A stretch of 64,000 bases of DNA from Alligator mississippiensis (taxonomy: Eukaryota; Chordata; Crocodylia; Alligatoridae), in the NCBI RefSeq assembly GCF_030867095.1, contig NC_081829.1, positions 55,012,491 to 55,076,490 on the forward strand, read 5' to 3'. The position numbers were made by a program, and so were the translations under genes. This document shows positions 1 through 12,357 of the stretch, in pieces; position 1 is the stretch's first letter; each line of letters begins with the position of its first letter. The notes under the pieces are model-generated. The model was not told the origin of the DNA. It made no database searches and saw only the letters and a list, made by a program, of their open reading frames with translations.

Positions 1-849
1 TTAATTTTAATTGCAGATTTTGCTTTTTTTTTTTAATCAAAGAATCTGCAATTTTTGTTTATCTGAGAAAGCCAGGATCCCTGGTGCTCACAGCAATCTC
101 TCTCTCAGATTACAATCTGCAGACTTGGTGAAGCCTCAGCTCCCTAGGTTAATTAGTTTATATAATACCTTTAAAAAGTTATGAAGTGAATTGATGGAAT
201 AGCAAGCATGCAGATCACAGCAATACATAGACCACAGTTTGGGAACCCTTTATCTAAAGTGTCAGAAAGAACCTGAAAACCTTGGGATAGCAAATACACT
301 TAACCAAAGTTATAGGACTTCCTCCTTGACCTAGAACTATAGTACAGCTATTGCACATTTGTAGGGGTTTTTTTTAATAAATGAGAAAAAATCATCCACA
401 ACATGTTTTAAAATGTATGCAAGTCTACATCTTGCAATTTCTACAGTAAACCCCTGATCAAGATATAGTGCAAGATAAAAGTGCCTGAAAAATCACAAAG
501 ATGTATTTTTCCATTGTAAAAAAACCATAATTAATATTGGGTCTTTGTCACATTATTTTAATCTTATTCTCTGAACATTATACTTGTGTTTATTACAAAA
601 AAAATTCCTTGTACTAATGAGGTGGGAATGATGTAAGAATAAGGCTTATATTTGAATAACCATAGCTTTGGAGCAGTGATCACTGGCTATGTAATGCATT
701 TACCTGGCATGGCTATATGAAACTTTCAGGCTTGACTCTGGATATGGTGTAGTATGCTGTTATACTACCTCAACGAGTAATTGTGACTTGGAGTCATCAT
801 TTGTCCCCCGTCCTTTTTCTGCTTAGAGGAATAACTTAAGATAACTCTC

Positions 850-1260
850 ATAGTGCATGTCTACACAAGACATTTACTGCTGAGTAGACTAATTAGTGCT
901 GCAGTAAACATTGCACATGTACATGTGCACTGGTATTAGGCTGGAGTAAACACTCTGCAGCAGGATAATACTTATAAATACAAGTATTATCCTGCTGTGG
1001 AGTTTTTTACGCCGCAGCAACCTATGTGTAGATGCTGATTTGGCTGGGGCACAAGGGTGCTTCAGTACCAGGGTTGCCTGCTGGCTAACCCCTGTGTGGG
1101 GGACAAACCCTGGGCTGGCAGGCTGAGCCCCAGTGCCCCTGCCAGCTGGGGCTGCTCTGCCCTGGCTTAATATGCTGTGGTCCTGAGTGCACATTCAAAC
1201 GGCACTCCTGGAGCAATAAACTCTGGAGTTTATTGCTTCGCATTAATTGCCCATAAAGGA
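850..1260. repeat. MITE-like repeat with internal perfect hairpins
   Basis: The block opens with CATGTCTACACAAGAC (from 856), a terminal motif that recurs near 55462 and, diverged, near 56448. Inside are two strong palindromes. At 958-973 and 982-997 are perfect 16-bp arms around an 8-nt loop. At 1213-1223 and 1226-1236 are perfect 11-bp arms around 2 nt. Short palindrome-rich blocks with a recurring end motif are typical of non-autonomous DNA transposons. No transposase is present, and the right border is uncertain. Confidence 0.45.
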
Positions 1261-1731
1261 ACAACTTACTTCTCTTACCTTGTACCTGAAGCCATGTTGG
1301 TCAGCATGTAGGTGGTGAGGCTGTGATTCTCCCTAGTCCTTTGCTCATGGGGGTATGTGTGTATATCAGGTATGCAGATCTTGTCTTTGTTTCAATTCCT
1401 AAGTCACAATCAAAATAGTTTCTATATAGTCATTGGGATGGATCTTAATCTTCTATGCCAGGGGTGTTCAGCCCTCAGTGCTGTGTCATTCAGCATGTGG
1501 GGCTCACCATGGGTCCAAAAATTTGCTGGCATGGGAGCAGTGGCACTGCACCCCTGCTGCCAAATTTCCAGACCTATGGGAAGCTGTGCAGGCTGAACAG
1601 CATGATCTTGTACACTGGATCAGTTATGCAGGGTAGTGCGGAACCCGATCCCAGCACGCAGGGCTAGGTATGGGCAGCATGGAGCCCCAGGCCTGATCTT
1701 GGCCTGAAGAGGCCGCTAAGGTGGTGCAAAG

Positions 1732-2115
1732 CAGGGGTGGGCAAAATACGGCCTGTGGGCCAGATCCGGCCCGCGAGGCCATTCTATCTGGACCACAGGG
1801 CCCATTAAAAAATGTAGAAAATTAAAACGCATCTGTCCTTGGTTCCCATCAAAGATGACAGGAACCAAAGGCAGTAGGACCCAGGGGAAGCCCGGAGTGC
1901 TCCCACAACAGCAGGGCCCGGCCACCCCGCCCTCCGCCCGCCCAGCAGGGGCTTCTGGCCTGGGACCATGTGGCTCCCTGGCTGCACCAGCATGGGAAAT
2001 TCAGCTAAGGGGAGGGTGTGGGGAAGGGCAGGGGACTAGTTGGTGCTGAGTGTGGGGGAAAAGTGGCCCCTCCCCACCCTGTGGCCAGCGTTCCCTGCTG
2101 CAATCGCTCACAGCC
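1732..2115 (+). repeat. hAT-like non-autonomous repeat fragment
   Basis: The left end reads CAGGGGTGGGCAAAATACGG and is followed by GGCCAGATCCGGCCCGCGAGG. This is the style of hAT-type terminal sequences, and it recurs inverted at about 10657-10703. The GC-rich body shares a stretch (GGGGAAAAGTGGCCCCTC and onward through 'GGCCAGYG') with 38660-38720. No matching right terminal repeat was seen, so the copy is truncated or degraded. Confidence 0.4.
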
Positions 2116-2527
2116 TGCACGGAACTAAAAACCTGAGCATTACTTCTTTATGCATTCCCATACAACCAGGCCATATTCTTGCCCCTTATGAACTTGGGGA
2201 GGAGGGTTGTAATTAATCTGAATTATATTTAAGTTAATTCACACTTTTCTGTAAAGTATTTGTGGAAAAAGTCACTAATTGAGAATATTATGCAGTTGCC
2301 ATGGTCTTTTAAGGTATGGCCACATTTTATTGAGTTGCAAACATTTAAGTCCATTTTGAACAGGCTATAAAGCATACTTGTATTTCAAGACTCCTATATT
2401 AATAACACTGCTTGATAATACTCAAGTATTTCTACTTTTGCCTTGGTGTATTTTTATTAAATAGATTTAAGATACATAAGTCTCTGTGGTTAATAAAAAT
2501 AAAACAATCTTTTTTTCTTTATTTCAG

Positions 2528-2658
2528 AGTTATCTTTGAGCTGTTACAGAGACCAGCAATGAGAATAAGTAATTTTCTGTTGAACTGAAAAAAAATCTTT
2601 CAAGATTCCATGATCTTTTTCACCACTCCTTTTACATCTCTTCCACATCTCAGTAAAC
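2528..2658 (+). other. TET1: TET1 exon 2, 5' untranslated part
   Basis: The exon begins after the acceptor TTTTTTTCTTTATTTCAG and runs to the ATG at 2659. The leader has an upstream ATG at 2560 (CAATGAGAATAAG) that meets a stop within a few codons, so it would not compete strongly. Placing the TET1 start codon in the second exon, behind a short leader, agrees with the known arrangement in mammals. The splice acceptor is inferred from sequence only. Confidence 0.7.
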
Positions 2659-4749
2659 ATGGCTCACCATGCCAGACCTTCCAGATCAGTCAAAAAGGAA
2701 GAGTTGGGCAAAAGGAGAACTAGCCAAGGGAAAAAGAAATCTAGCCAAGTAAGAAAGAAAGCAACTTCCACAAGGAAGACTTCTACAAAGGCCGGGAGTT
2801 CTGAAAAATGCAAGAAAGTGCCAGAAAATGATGTTAAGAAAAAGCAACAAGAAAATAAACCAACTTTAAACTCATCAGGTAGATTTCTCAGGAGTACTGT
2901 AACTAGAGCGTTATCTGGAACATCTTGGGTAAATTTGGAGAAAACTGATGATAATCTCCTTCAAAACCAGGATTCTTTAAATTTCAATGGCTTTACAATG
3001 TCTCTGCGTAGCCGATCATTCTCACACGGTTTGTCCCAAGCTTCGGCAATCACTAAAAATAAGACAGCTACAGCACCAAAAAGATTAGAAACAAGGAAAG
3101 AAGGAACCTTAGCTGAACTGGAAGAAAAAAACATTGAAGCAAGTGAAACAGTGTTGAAACCAGATTTAGCACAAAAAGAATTAACTCCTCTCGAAGGGGA
3201 GAACGCTCTGTGTGATGTCAGTGAAGATCCCTCTATGAAATGTGATAGTCAGGACAGAAAGATTGTAAAGCCTGAAACAAATGTCTATAGTTCAGACAGT
3301 CCAATAATTAGTCAAAATTCAGAAGTGTTAGAGGGGGAATATGAAAGTGAAGACCTACTCCATAAGCAGACATCAAGTGAACCCAACACAGATAGTTCAC
3401 AGGAACCTTTTGTTCAAAATTCTGTGTCTGTTCCTCCATCTTCTCATTCTGACTCTGTAATTACCTCCGAATCAAACTCAAAGGTACATTTAAGAGATTC
3501 ATGCTCATTTACAGAATCTTCTTTAAAGACTATCTTCGATTTGGTGCCTGCTGGTCAAGAATGTGATTCAAATTCTGATTCTGTTTCATCTGCATCAAAT
3601 TCAGAAGGATGTTTGGAAAATTCAGCCACATTTGTTGAATCCCACATGAAAACAGACTTGGATTTAGTGCCTGTTGAAGAACACAGTTCAAATTCTGTAT
3701 CTATAATTACCTCTGAATTAAACTCGAAAGAAAATTTAGAAGATCCAGGCTCTTTTGCAAAGTCACATTTAAAGATGGATTTGGAGCCTGGAAATAAAGA
3801 ACCTTATCCAAATTCTGACTCTGTAGGTACTACTGAATCAAATTCAATTGCACATTCAGAAGATTCAAGCTTATTTATTAAATCCCAGATAAAATCAGAT
3901 GTGGATTTGGTGCCTACTACTAAAGAACCAGATTCAAATTTTGGCCTGAGCTATAAAAAAGATGATTTGGAATCTGACCCAAAAAATGCGACAGTTTGTG
4001 ATTCATTTTCAAATACCCGTATAAATAATCACATAACAGAGGATGTTGAACCTGGCTCAGATTTTGGCCTGAACTGTAAAAAAGATGATTTGGAATCTGA
4101 CATAAAAAATGTGACAGTTTGTGATTCATTTTCGAATACCTCTTTAAATAATCAAGTAATGGAGGATGTTGAAGAATCCATTGAATGTATCAATGAAAAA
4201 AAATTAGTTTTGGATTCTGGTTATATTCCTATTTCATCATCAAACACAGAAGAAAGTGCAGCAGATTTAAGCCCTACAACAGTTCAAGCCTTCAATGGAA
4301 GTTCTGGACAATCCCCTAAAGGCTGTATTTCACAGTTGTCCTCCAGCACAGGAAACTCCACTCTTGCCTCTGACAGAGATGTACATATAGATATACCAGC
4401 TGATTTAGAGCTGCAACACAAAGTTTCTTCATCACAATCAGGAAATATTGGAATAAACTTGAACTTGGTTCAGGACAACAGGGGTGACATTATCAGACCA
4501 GCTGAGGCCTCGGATCCATCCTCCTTTATCAACCCAGCTTATGGTCACCAACTATCATATTCATCTTTGCTTCCTATGCTAGAAAAGAAGAAACGAAGAC
4601 GTTGTGGGGTGTGTGAACCCTGCCTGCGGAAAACCAATTGTGAAGAATGCAGCTGTTGCAGGAAACGTAAAACTAGTCACCGGATATGTAAAAAGAGAAA
4701 ATGTGAAGAACTGAAAAAGCCGCCACCGCCAATAACGCTACCTTTTGAG
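2659..4749 (+). CDS. TET1: TET1 exon 2 coding part: N-terminal region and CXXC zinc finger
   Basis: Residues 1-697 of TET1, a nuclear Fe(II)/2-oxoglutarate dioxygenase that oxidises 5-methylcytosine. The start [15 protein letters not shown] matches the HARPSR-type TET1 N-terminus. A Lys/Arg-rich stretch (about 10-65) follows, then the conserved block [18 protein letters not shown] (about 112-129), then a long Ser/Asp/Glu-rich, probably disordered region. Within that region are four degenerate 40-42-residue repeats (264-427) and two 41-residue repeats (428-509). The CXXC finger occupies about 642-687, with zinc cysteines C649, C652, C655, C661, C664, C667, C677 and C682 and the basic KKRK tail. 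An extra C666 replaces the Tyr known in human. The finger targets the enzyme to CpG-rich DNA. The exon ends in phase 0 at GAG|GTAAGC. Open reading continues into the intron to 4824, but the donor and the match to exon 3 show splicing at 4749. Confidence 0.95.
3448..3939 (+). repeat. TET1: Four degenerate 40-42-codon tandem repeats in TET1
   Basis: Four units start at residues 264, 306, 346 and 386. Each has the pattern S(D)SV-[IS]-[TS]-[ST]-x-x-NS, then an acidic/Ser stretch, then [FS]-[x]-[EK]-S-x-[LMI]-K-[TMS], then D[LV]DLVP-like residues (EPG in unit 3), and ends in S/P-N. Unit lengths are 42, 40, 40 and 42. The units lie between the N-terminal basic region and the CXXC finger and are diverged but clearly homologous. 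I know of no counterpart in human TET1, which carries different, unrelated repeats in its N-terminal half. Confidence 0.8.
3940..4185 (+). repeat. TET1: Recent 123-bp in-frame tandem duplication in TET1
   Basis: The two 123-bp units at 3940-4062 and 4063-4185 are highly similar at DNA level. Both encode [26 protein letters not shown] followed by a NN...EDVE segment. The 41-codon unit preserves the frame. The much higher similarity than among the neighbouring 42-residue units indicates a younger duplication. Confidence 0.9.
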
Positions 4750-7700
4750 GTAAGCAAAGTCAGACATAAACGGAATCTATATAAGGTTTGGGCTCTATCT
4801 TTTAAAATGTTGGTCATTGTGTAGTGTTGGACAATATATTAGGTACATTTTGACACTCAGAATTGAATATATGTCTCCAGTTACTAAGTCTTGTGGTTGA
4901 GCTTGAGTAATGTTTTGGTTGATCACCCCATATGCATGCGTTTAACCAGAAGTGGGCCTGACATTGGTTTACTCTAGGGTTGGGCATAGTGGCCAAAAGA
5001 CCAAGTAGACCCATAGATAATGTAATTAAAGACAGGAGGGAGCAGTGCAGATTGATGCTAAGTCTGAAGGGAGCTGGGTTATTCCCTAGCATTTTGTGAA
5101 AGTATCAGGTGAAACTGCATTTTATTCTAAGCAAACAGCAGAAAAGAAAGAGGGGGCCTGCTTGCTTTATATGTGAAATTACAGAATAATTTTCCAGTAA
5201 AAAATAACATGTCTGCAAATATGCATTAGAACTCCTGGGATCCAAATTCCAGTTGCATTCCCCTTCTAAACCCCTCGGTTTTTTTAACTGTCTGTTCAGC
5301 TGTGTCTTCAATCTCACTCATGCCTGCTTGCACCTCTCCACAGGTCACTTACCACATCCCATCCACACGTTCTTTATTTTTCAGTCTCCTATTTTCCTTT
5401 CTAATCCATGTTTTTTTAATTCACTGCCCCTTTCTGTCCAACTGTTCTTTCTGATAGTGAACACATTTTGTTTTTGCTACACCTAAACTTTTCTGAAGCC
5501 CTTGCCTATAGCTGGGACTTTCATATTTCTTTGCTGCTTCTTTGCATTTCTCTCCTGTATTCCATATTCATCATTCCATCCTCCTGCACAATCAAATCTC
5601 ACCAATCCATCCATTTCTTATCCCTGTCTGTTCTTTATTCCATTCAGCCCGAGAAATCATTTGTCTCCTCGACTCATCATTTCTCTGAGCAATTAATTCT
5701 CTAAACCCAGTCTTTGATTTTGCTACCCAAATGAAGACTCACCAATCAGTTTTCTACCCTTGTGTCCTCTGCTGACCAGCAAGATGACCCAATGCATCAG
5801 CTGATCCAAGCCACTTCTTCAGTGCACCTAGCAAGACGAGCTACTTAAAGCAGCTTACAAAATTTCCCTAACGATTTTGCATGTAATGTAAAGCTTTACA
5901 ATTTTGTCAATTAAAATCTTTTAAAGATTTGTTTTGTTTTAGTAGGAAAAATCCAAATTTTTTGATCTTTTTTCTCTGTGTAAAAAAGGAGGAAAAATTA
6001 GGGAGTGAACAAATTGGATTTTCACAGTGTCAATATAAAGAAAATGAAATTTTGCCAAAATACGAGTAATTTATCCAACAGTGGCATTATTAATTATTTT
6101 AAATTATTTTTATGGAAAAATTGCAACAAGTTCTACTAATAAATGAAATCTCTCCACCAGGTTGCCCATAAAATTGATTCTTTACCCTCCTCCCCTATAG
6201 ACTTCAAGTCAAATCTCTGGGCCAGATTTACAGTTCCAGATAAGTTCCCTTTGTGCTGCTGAAATGATTCCAAGAGACTTTAAAGAAGTCTAAATGGAGG
6301 AGTTATGGCTTCCTCTAGTGTAGAATGCTCTACTATGTCAACGTTGGTATAGATGGTTTTATGCTATTTTAATCCCCTGCCTCTGGTGGAGGGGTAAAGT
6401 TAGTAGGAGATGGAAATCTGGCAGTCATAGGGCTTGTGATATAGTACTTAGGAAAATGTTCCAGCTGGTGTCAGTTAAAGCAGCACTGAAACTATCCTAA
6501 CTTGTCCTGGGAACCACTTGAGTTACTGGCCAGTCCCAAAGTTTGAGGAGGTATAAGGTAAAGCAGTTTTTGCCACTTCAACTCAGTTACTTCAAGCACA
6601 AGCTCAGCACAGCTAATTTGAATGGTTGAGGGGGACGACAGCTGTACTGTCTGACAAGTATTTCAGAGATTTCAAAATGATTCTTGTTTCATATGAGGGT
6701 GAATCTGAAAACTTTTGAAGGTTTTGTGAAAAATAAGAGCATGAGAATCAGAACCCATTACAGCCAATACCCTCATAGGACACTCACCTGGAAGGTGAGG
6801 GATCAAGGTTTTCCTACCTTTCCTGCTGTTTTATCCCCATTCAAGGTGAATGCCATGGCCAACCAGATTACTGGCTGTTGTGGGGTAGATTTTTCTCAGT
6901 CTCTCCTGTTTGAGGTGTCCCACTTTGTGCCAGTAAATAAATATGCAGTAGACCAAAGGAAGAGACACTGAATGTCTAGTCCAGTGCTAGTGGCACTGAC
7001 CGTGGAGGAGAATTGAACCTAGGTTTTGTACATCTCAACTAAAACACAAATACTTTTCACCTTCTGAAGTTTCAAGATGCATAAAATAAGTACTTCTGAT
7101 GCTTAAAACTTCAGATTGGATTTTTTTTGGAAAATTATATTTCAATGAAGAGCACAATGGCTCTTTATCAAGATCTGTTGTTTACAATTATTTAAAGTTA
7201 TAGCCAAGCTGTAACACAAGCTGCAGAAATGTGAAGTGACTGTAAGGATGAGCTGTAGAAACGAATCGAAACACTTTAGGAAGTTGTTCTAAGCAGGAGT
7301 AAGTTCTAAGTGGAAGGGAAATGTGAAAAGTTTTTAGTCTCTGTCCATGGTATGGAAAGTAAAAATGTTTTGTAAAAAAATATGGAATTAGGCAGGTTTC
7401 AATAGATTCCTGTTCTTAGGATACATGAGCCTCTCATTTTGGTAGAATGTAAACGTTTTCTGGAGTTGACTCAGTGGGAGAGAGGTGTGAGGGTAGCTAT
7501 TCTCTGCATGACCATGAAGCACTGCTCTTTGCCTTAACAAGGATTTTCTCCTGTAGTTTTAACTAGACAGAGTGATATACTTATATTCTGCCATGTACAA
7601 AATGTGTACTGAGGTCAAGGAAAGCTCTGCATGTCAAATGACTTCAGGATATGCCTCAGAAGATATAATGGTTGGTTTGATAGTTCCTGCCTTGTAGAAA

Positions 7701-10499
7701 GGATGGTGATTTTTTTTTATGATCTTGCATGGATTTACTGCTGGTAGGGCCCAGCTGGTAGACTCTTGGACTGCAGTCTCAGGTGTGTATGCCAACATAC
7801 ATATACACACGTGTGCAGGCAGTCAACTTGGAGGGAATCACTTGCACATTTGGAGCCAGTATTAGTTACAATAATGTTACTTCCGTTAATTCATATACAT
7901 ATCCAGATACAATATTTGAAAACTATATTAGGCTTGCAAATATTACTTCAGAGCAAAATCCACATGAACTTCCAGTGATACTGTACCTTACTAAATGTAA
8001 CAGATTTTACAGTGATGTGATATCATGAGAGCTGGATAAAGCATTGTGGGCTCTTGTTCACAGGTCCTGTGTGTAGCACTTGCATGTAATGGTCTTCATA
8101 CTTACAGATTCATGACATGGCTCTTCTGTTAGTATGAGCTGGTAAAATTCAGGGAATTATTCTAAAATGCACATGATAAAAGGATTATATAATTATGCTT
8201 TATATTTAATTCATGTTACAGAATTCTTTTAAAACAGAAGAAAAACAGATTTATATCTAATTAGGAGATGTCTTACAATAAATATTACAGGAACACCTTG
8301 GGACAAAAGCATCATTGAGGAATATATTATTTTTAATTTTGACTTGTATTCATTGTAATGCTGACAGCTGGATCAAGCCAGCAGGCAGGAAAATTTTAGG
8401 TTATGTCACAGCTACCCTCTACTCAAATAGATTATTTACTTTAAAATGTACTTCTTTAGCCTCTTTCAGCCATAAGTGGATAACAATGCTGATCAAGCTG
8501 GCATATTTTATTTAGCAGAGTGTTGTGCACTATGGCTGTGCTGATGATCGTTCTCTCATCTGGCTCACATCTGTGTGGTTTTCTGGTAGGCCCAGGCTTA
8601 GAGCCAAAGAATTCCATCCTGCCTTTTGCAGGGAGCTTGGTATCATTTGGGTCCAATGGCTTAAAGTCTGACTAATGGACTAAGGAGGGACATCTCACTG
8701 TTCAGCAGCAGAGTTGCAGGGTGGCTCCAGTTTAAACCTCCTCCCAGCAGGAGAGTTTCCATACAGCTTGTCTGGTATTGCAGATGTCCAGAGGCCTTGG
8801 AAGAGCAATGGAACCACTGTAGCTATAGAGATTTCCCAAAGCTGATGCCCAGATGAAGTCCTATCCACCTTCAGCCAAGATGCCCCCACCTCTTCTGTCT
8901 CCTGAGTCTCTCGTTCTCAGATATGTCCTTTTTCTTGTGTTTTTTTTTCTCAAGAGTTACTCTCTATATATATGCTGTATTTTTCTTGATTTAAATTTTG
9001 TATAAAGGTGAACTGAATGAAATCTGCCTTGTATTCAACACTAATCCAGATAAGAATTAGCAGAAACTGCCAACTTAAGTTAGACAAGTTAAAAAGCCAA
9101 GTATATCGAGATGTTATATTTAATTGCCTCTTGTAATTTGAATAACCCAGAAGAGATTAATAATAATAATGGTTGCTTCACTGTGTTTCTTAATAATGAA
9201 CTGCCTGAAATTTTAATATGTTCAAATGCTATTATGAGAGCCAGCTTTTTGATTAACATTTTCCATTGTAAAATGTTAGATTGTTAACATTGAAACTTTT
9301 TGCAAAAATTTATCTGTTTTGATTAAACTTTTGGGAAAGTTTTTGAGGTCCAGAATGGTATTTCTGCTCAGACAGAGAGAGAATTACCAGAATAAATTCA
9401 GTGATTAGGGCACCTTGTCTGAATCAGACCAGAAGCCTGAACCTACATCCTCTCTCTTCCCTCTGCAAAAAAAAAAATAAAAAATTGAAAAGTCTCTATT
9501 TTGATTTGCTCCTCATCAGAACAAAAACAAAAGTCAAAACCCTGAATTCTGTGAAACCCAATTCTTGTTTCCCAGACAATCCCAATTATAATTTAATTTA
9601 TCTTCCTAAGATACTTACTTTGCTATAGAATCTAGAAATACATACGCTTATTAGGGCTTAAAATAAGTGTGCAGGAAAAGAAGAAAACTTCCCATGATAT
9701 TTCAGACATAACCTTTTAAAGAAGGTGGTTAGCAAACCAACAAACTCAATTGCTGCAATAGTCTGAAATTCAGCAGTTCTGTAAATAGAGGTATAAATTA
9801 CATATCAGGTTCAAGTGGCAAAATGATGAAAGCAGAGCGTCTTCCTCTGATTTGGCATACAGCACATACACAAAATAATTAACATGCACTAGTTTGGTAT
9901 TCTATGTGGAACTGAGAGCGAGGTGAATATAGTATAAATAAAGAAAGATCGCCAGTTTGATGTCTAGTCTGTTCAAAGAAAAGGTTAAAAGCAGTTTCAG
10001 AACTAAACCTGTTCCTAATTTCCAGTGCCAATTTTTGTGGTTTCACAGTTAACATTTTCTTATTTAAAAAAAGAAAATTGAACAAATTAAAAAAAAACAG
10101 GTAAGCTCTCTCCCAAACAACTACCTCAAATATTTTTCAATGGACATAGCTAACAAACTGGAAGAAAAATAGATATTTCTTTAATTTGTTTTCAGAATAA
10201 TCATAAGTGTTACTTAAAATAATAATATCCACTTTTTTTTTACATGACAAAAGGAAGGATCTTTTAAGGAGGAAGAAGATCCTGATTAATCTTAGGCCTA
10301 CCAGTGAGTTCCATTTTTTTTGCCATGCACACAAATCAATGTGATTGTCTAAATGAATATATGGCCTTATGTCCCTAAACAAATGAAAGCAATGTATTTT
10401 TTTCTGGACAGTAAAGGATGTTGGGCAACTGAGGCCATAAACCATCTCAACCACTGATTATATAGCCAACCTTTTGTCACTGGCTGCTGCTTGTGATTC

Positions 10500-10703
10500 A
10501 GCCCCTGCTAAGGGCCTCACCACTCCCCCCCTAGCAATCTGTAGAAGCATGAAAAGACTAGATAGAAAAATGTAGGCTCTAGGACCGTGGGAATGCTTCC
10601 TCCACTGCTATAGCTGGAGTCTGCTGCCCTGAGCTGCCCCTACAAGAACCCAGTGTCTTCACGGGCCACATCTGGCCCGTGGGCTATAGGTTGCCCACCT
10701 CTG
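10500..10703 (-). repeat. hAT-like repeat fragment (inverted terminus)
   Basis: The sequence ends in GGTTGCCCACCTCTG, preceded by GGGCCACATCTGGCCCGTGGG. Reverse-complemented, this gives CAGAGGTGGGCAACC..., matching the terminus at 1732. The left border is uncertain. Confidence 0.35.
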
Positions 10704-12357
10704 ATACAGGGACATTTATTTTCAGTCTGGTTCTGAAACAATAAACCAAAGGTATTGTAATGGAACATTACAGCTGGATATCTTAAGTTACCTAGTCCTA
10801 AATCCTTTCACCCTCAAAATAAAAATTTAGCCCCAAAATTAGGGTTTAAATAGTAATTAGCTAATACCACATAAAACAATAACCTGGCAGTGCTTCCAAT
10901 TTAATTGGTAAACTATTGCATGAATTGTGGATGAAAATCTCAGCAGTTACAACTGTATCTAATTTGCACCCACAATCGAATGGATTAGTTGGGGAATGTT
11001 CAGATTTGTGCTTACAATTCAATTGTAGATGCAACATGCAGACAGCTTTCAGGTGCAATTAATACCCCTGGAAACAGAGGTTCCCTTTTAAAAACTTTAA
11101 TTTCCACCTCTGCACAAACACAGGAGGATCACAGTGGCCCCCAGACTGAACGCTCTGGTGAAGCTTTCAGAAAAAAAATAGTAATACAAGGACCTGAATG
11201 CCCAGCTGCCATTTGTTTATGGCATCCTATGAGCAAACAGTGTAAATTAAACCCTCATGGGTTAGGCATAACACTGTGTTGTGGTGTGTCTTCTGTTATC
11301 TCACCAACATTGTCTCTCTTGTTTCCTCGTGCTCCCTGGCTGGCTGTCCGTGGCCCCCCTGAACCACACCTTACGTTTAAGACACAAGTTCTTTAGACCA
11401 TGGACTGTCAGTGCCTTGCACATGGGTTCCAGCTCGGGCTGGGGCAAGTCCACAGTGGGCGCTGGGCAGCCCCGGGTTGGGGCTGGGGCCGTGCGCTGGG
11501 AGCAGTCGCAGGCTTGCAGGCTCCATAGCAGTTGTAGGGCAGAGGGTGCTGACTGGCCTGCTGACCAGCCTAAATAATTGCCCACCCCCGAGAGGCAGCC
11601 CTCATCTTGGACCAGGACCCTGTGGTCATACAAGCAGTTACTTTATTATTTATTACTTATTTCTTGCTATCTTTCTTCTTCTTCATAATAATAATACTGC
11701 TAGTAAGGTGGCACTAGGGTGGCAAGCACTTGATGAGCGTGGGCTGTCGTGTCGCGACAGGTTCTGGCCCCGACGTTCCTCCCTGCAAAGGCCGCTGAGG
11801 GCACGGGGGCCTTTCCGGGCTCGGCGGGCTTTGGATCAAGGCCTCTAACTTGGGGGTGATGCTCCTTGGCGCGTGAAGACAGCGGGGCCCTGGGGCGAGG
11901 CGAGGCGAGGCGGGCGGGCTGGCAGGCAGGGGAGGGGAGGGGAGGGGAGGCTGGGCCTCCTCCCTGTAGCAGGGACGACCGAGAGGCAGCGCTCGGTGCC
12001 TGCATCCTCGCCGGCGCCCCTGCCCTGCCTGGGGCGGGCGCCGCGTCCGAGGCGAGGCGGGGCGGAGCGGGAGCGGATCCGCCGCGGCGGAGTCCATGTC
12101 GCAGCTTGTGGCAGCCCCGCGTCCTGTGCGCACATAGGACCCCTTTGTTCAGGCCGGGCCCGGCGGGGAGAGCGGCTCGGGCTGCGGCCGCGCCTCGCTA
12201 TTGGCTGCGCCCTGCCGCCCGACTGCTGCGGCCACAGCCGTGCCCGGCGCGGGCGGGCCGACGCCGCCGCCGCTGATAAGCCCCACGATGGGGATGCCCC
12301 ACCAGCAGCCTCCGGCCGGGCTCCGCCGCAGAGGGCCTCTCTGCAGGAGGAAGCAAG

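Larger units (their letters stand above)
1..2527 (+). other. TET1: TET1 intron 1 (partial)
   Basis: This is non-coding sequence upstream of the first coding exon. It ends at 2525-2527 in a pyrimidine tract plus CAG acceptor. It is mostly AT-rich and unique-looking (1-840 and 2130-2520, where I see nothing specific). Transposon-like islands lie at about 850-1260 and 1732-2115. A third short block beginning near 1457 with CAGGGGTGTTCAGCCC resembles a hAT terminus, but I could not find its other end. The non-coding first exon and main promoter of TET1 were not seen and should lie to the left. Confidence 0.7.

Noticed and set aside
3920..4129. Minus-strand open frame with an internal repeat (MNHKLSHFL... 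twice)
   Set aside because: It is the antisense shadow of the duplicated 123-bp units in TET1 exon 2.
4750..4824. Read-through extension of the exon 2 reading frame by 24 codons
   Set aside because: The GTAAGC donor at 4750 and the match of exon 3 to the following TET1 segment show that this is intron. A truncated isoform ending here is possible but unsupported.
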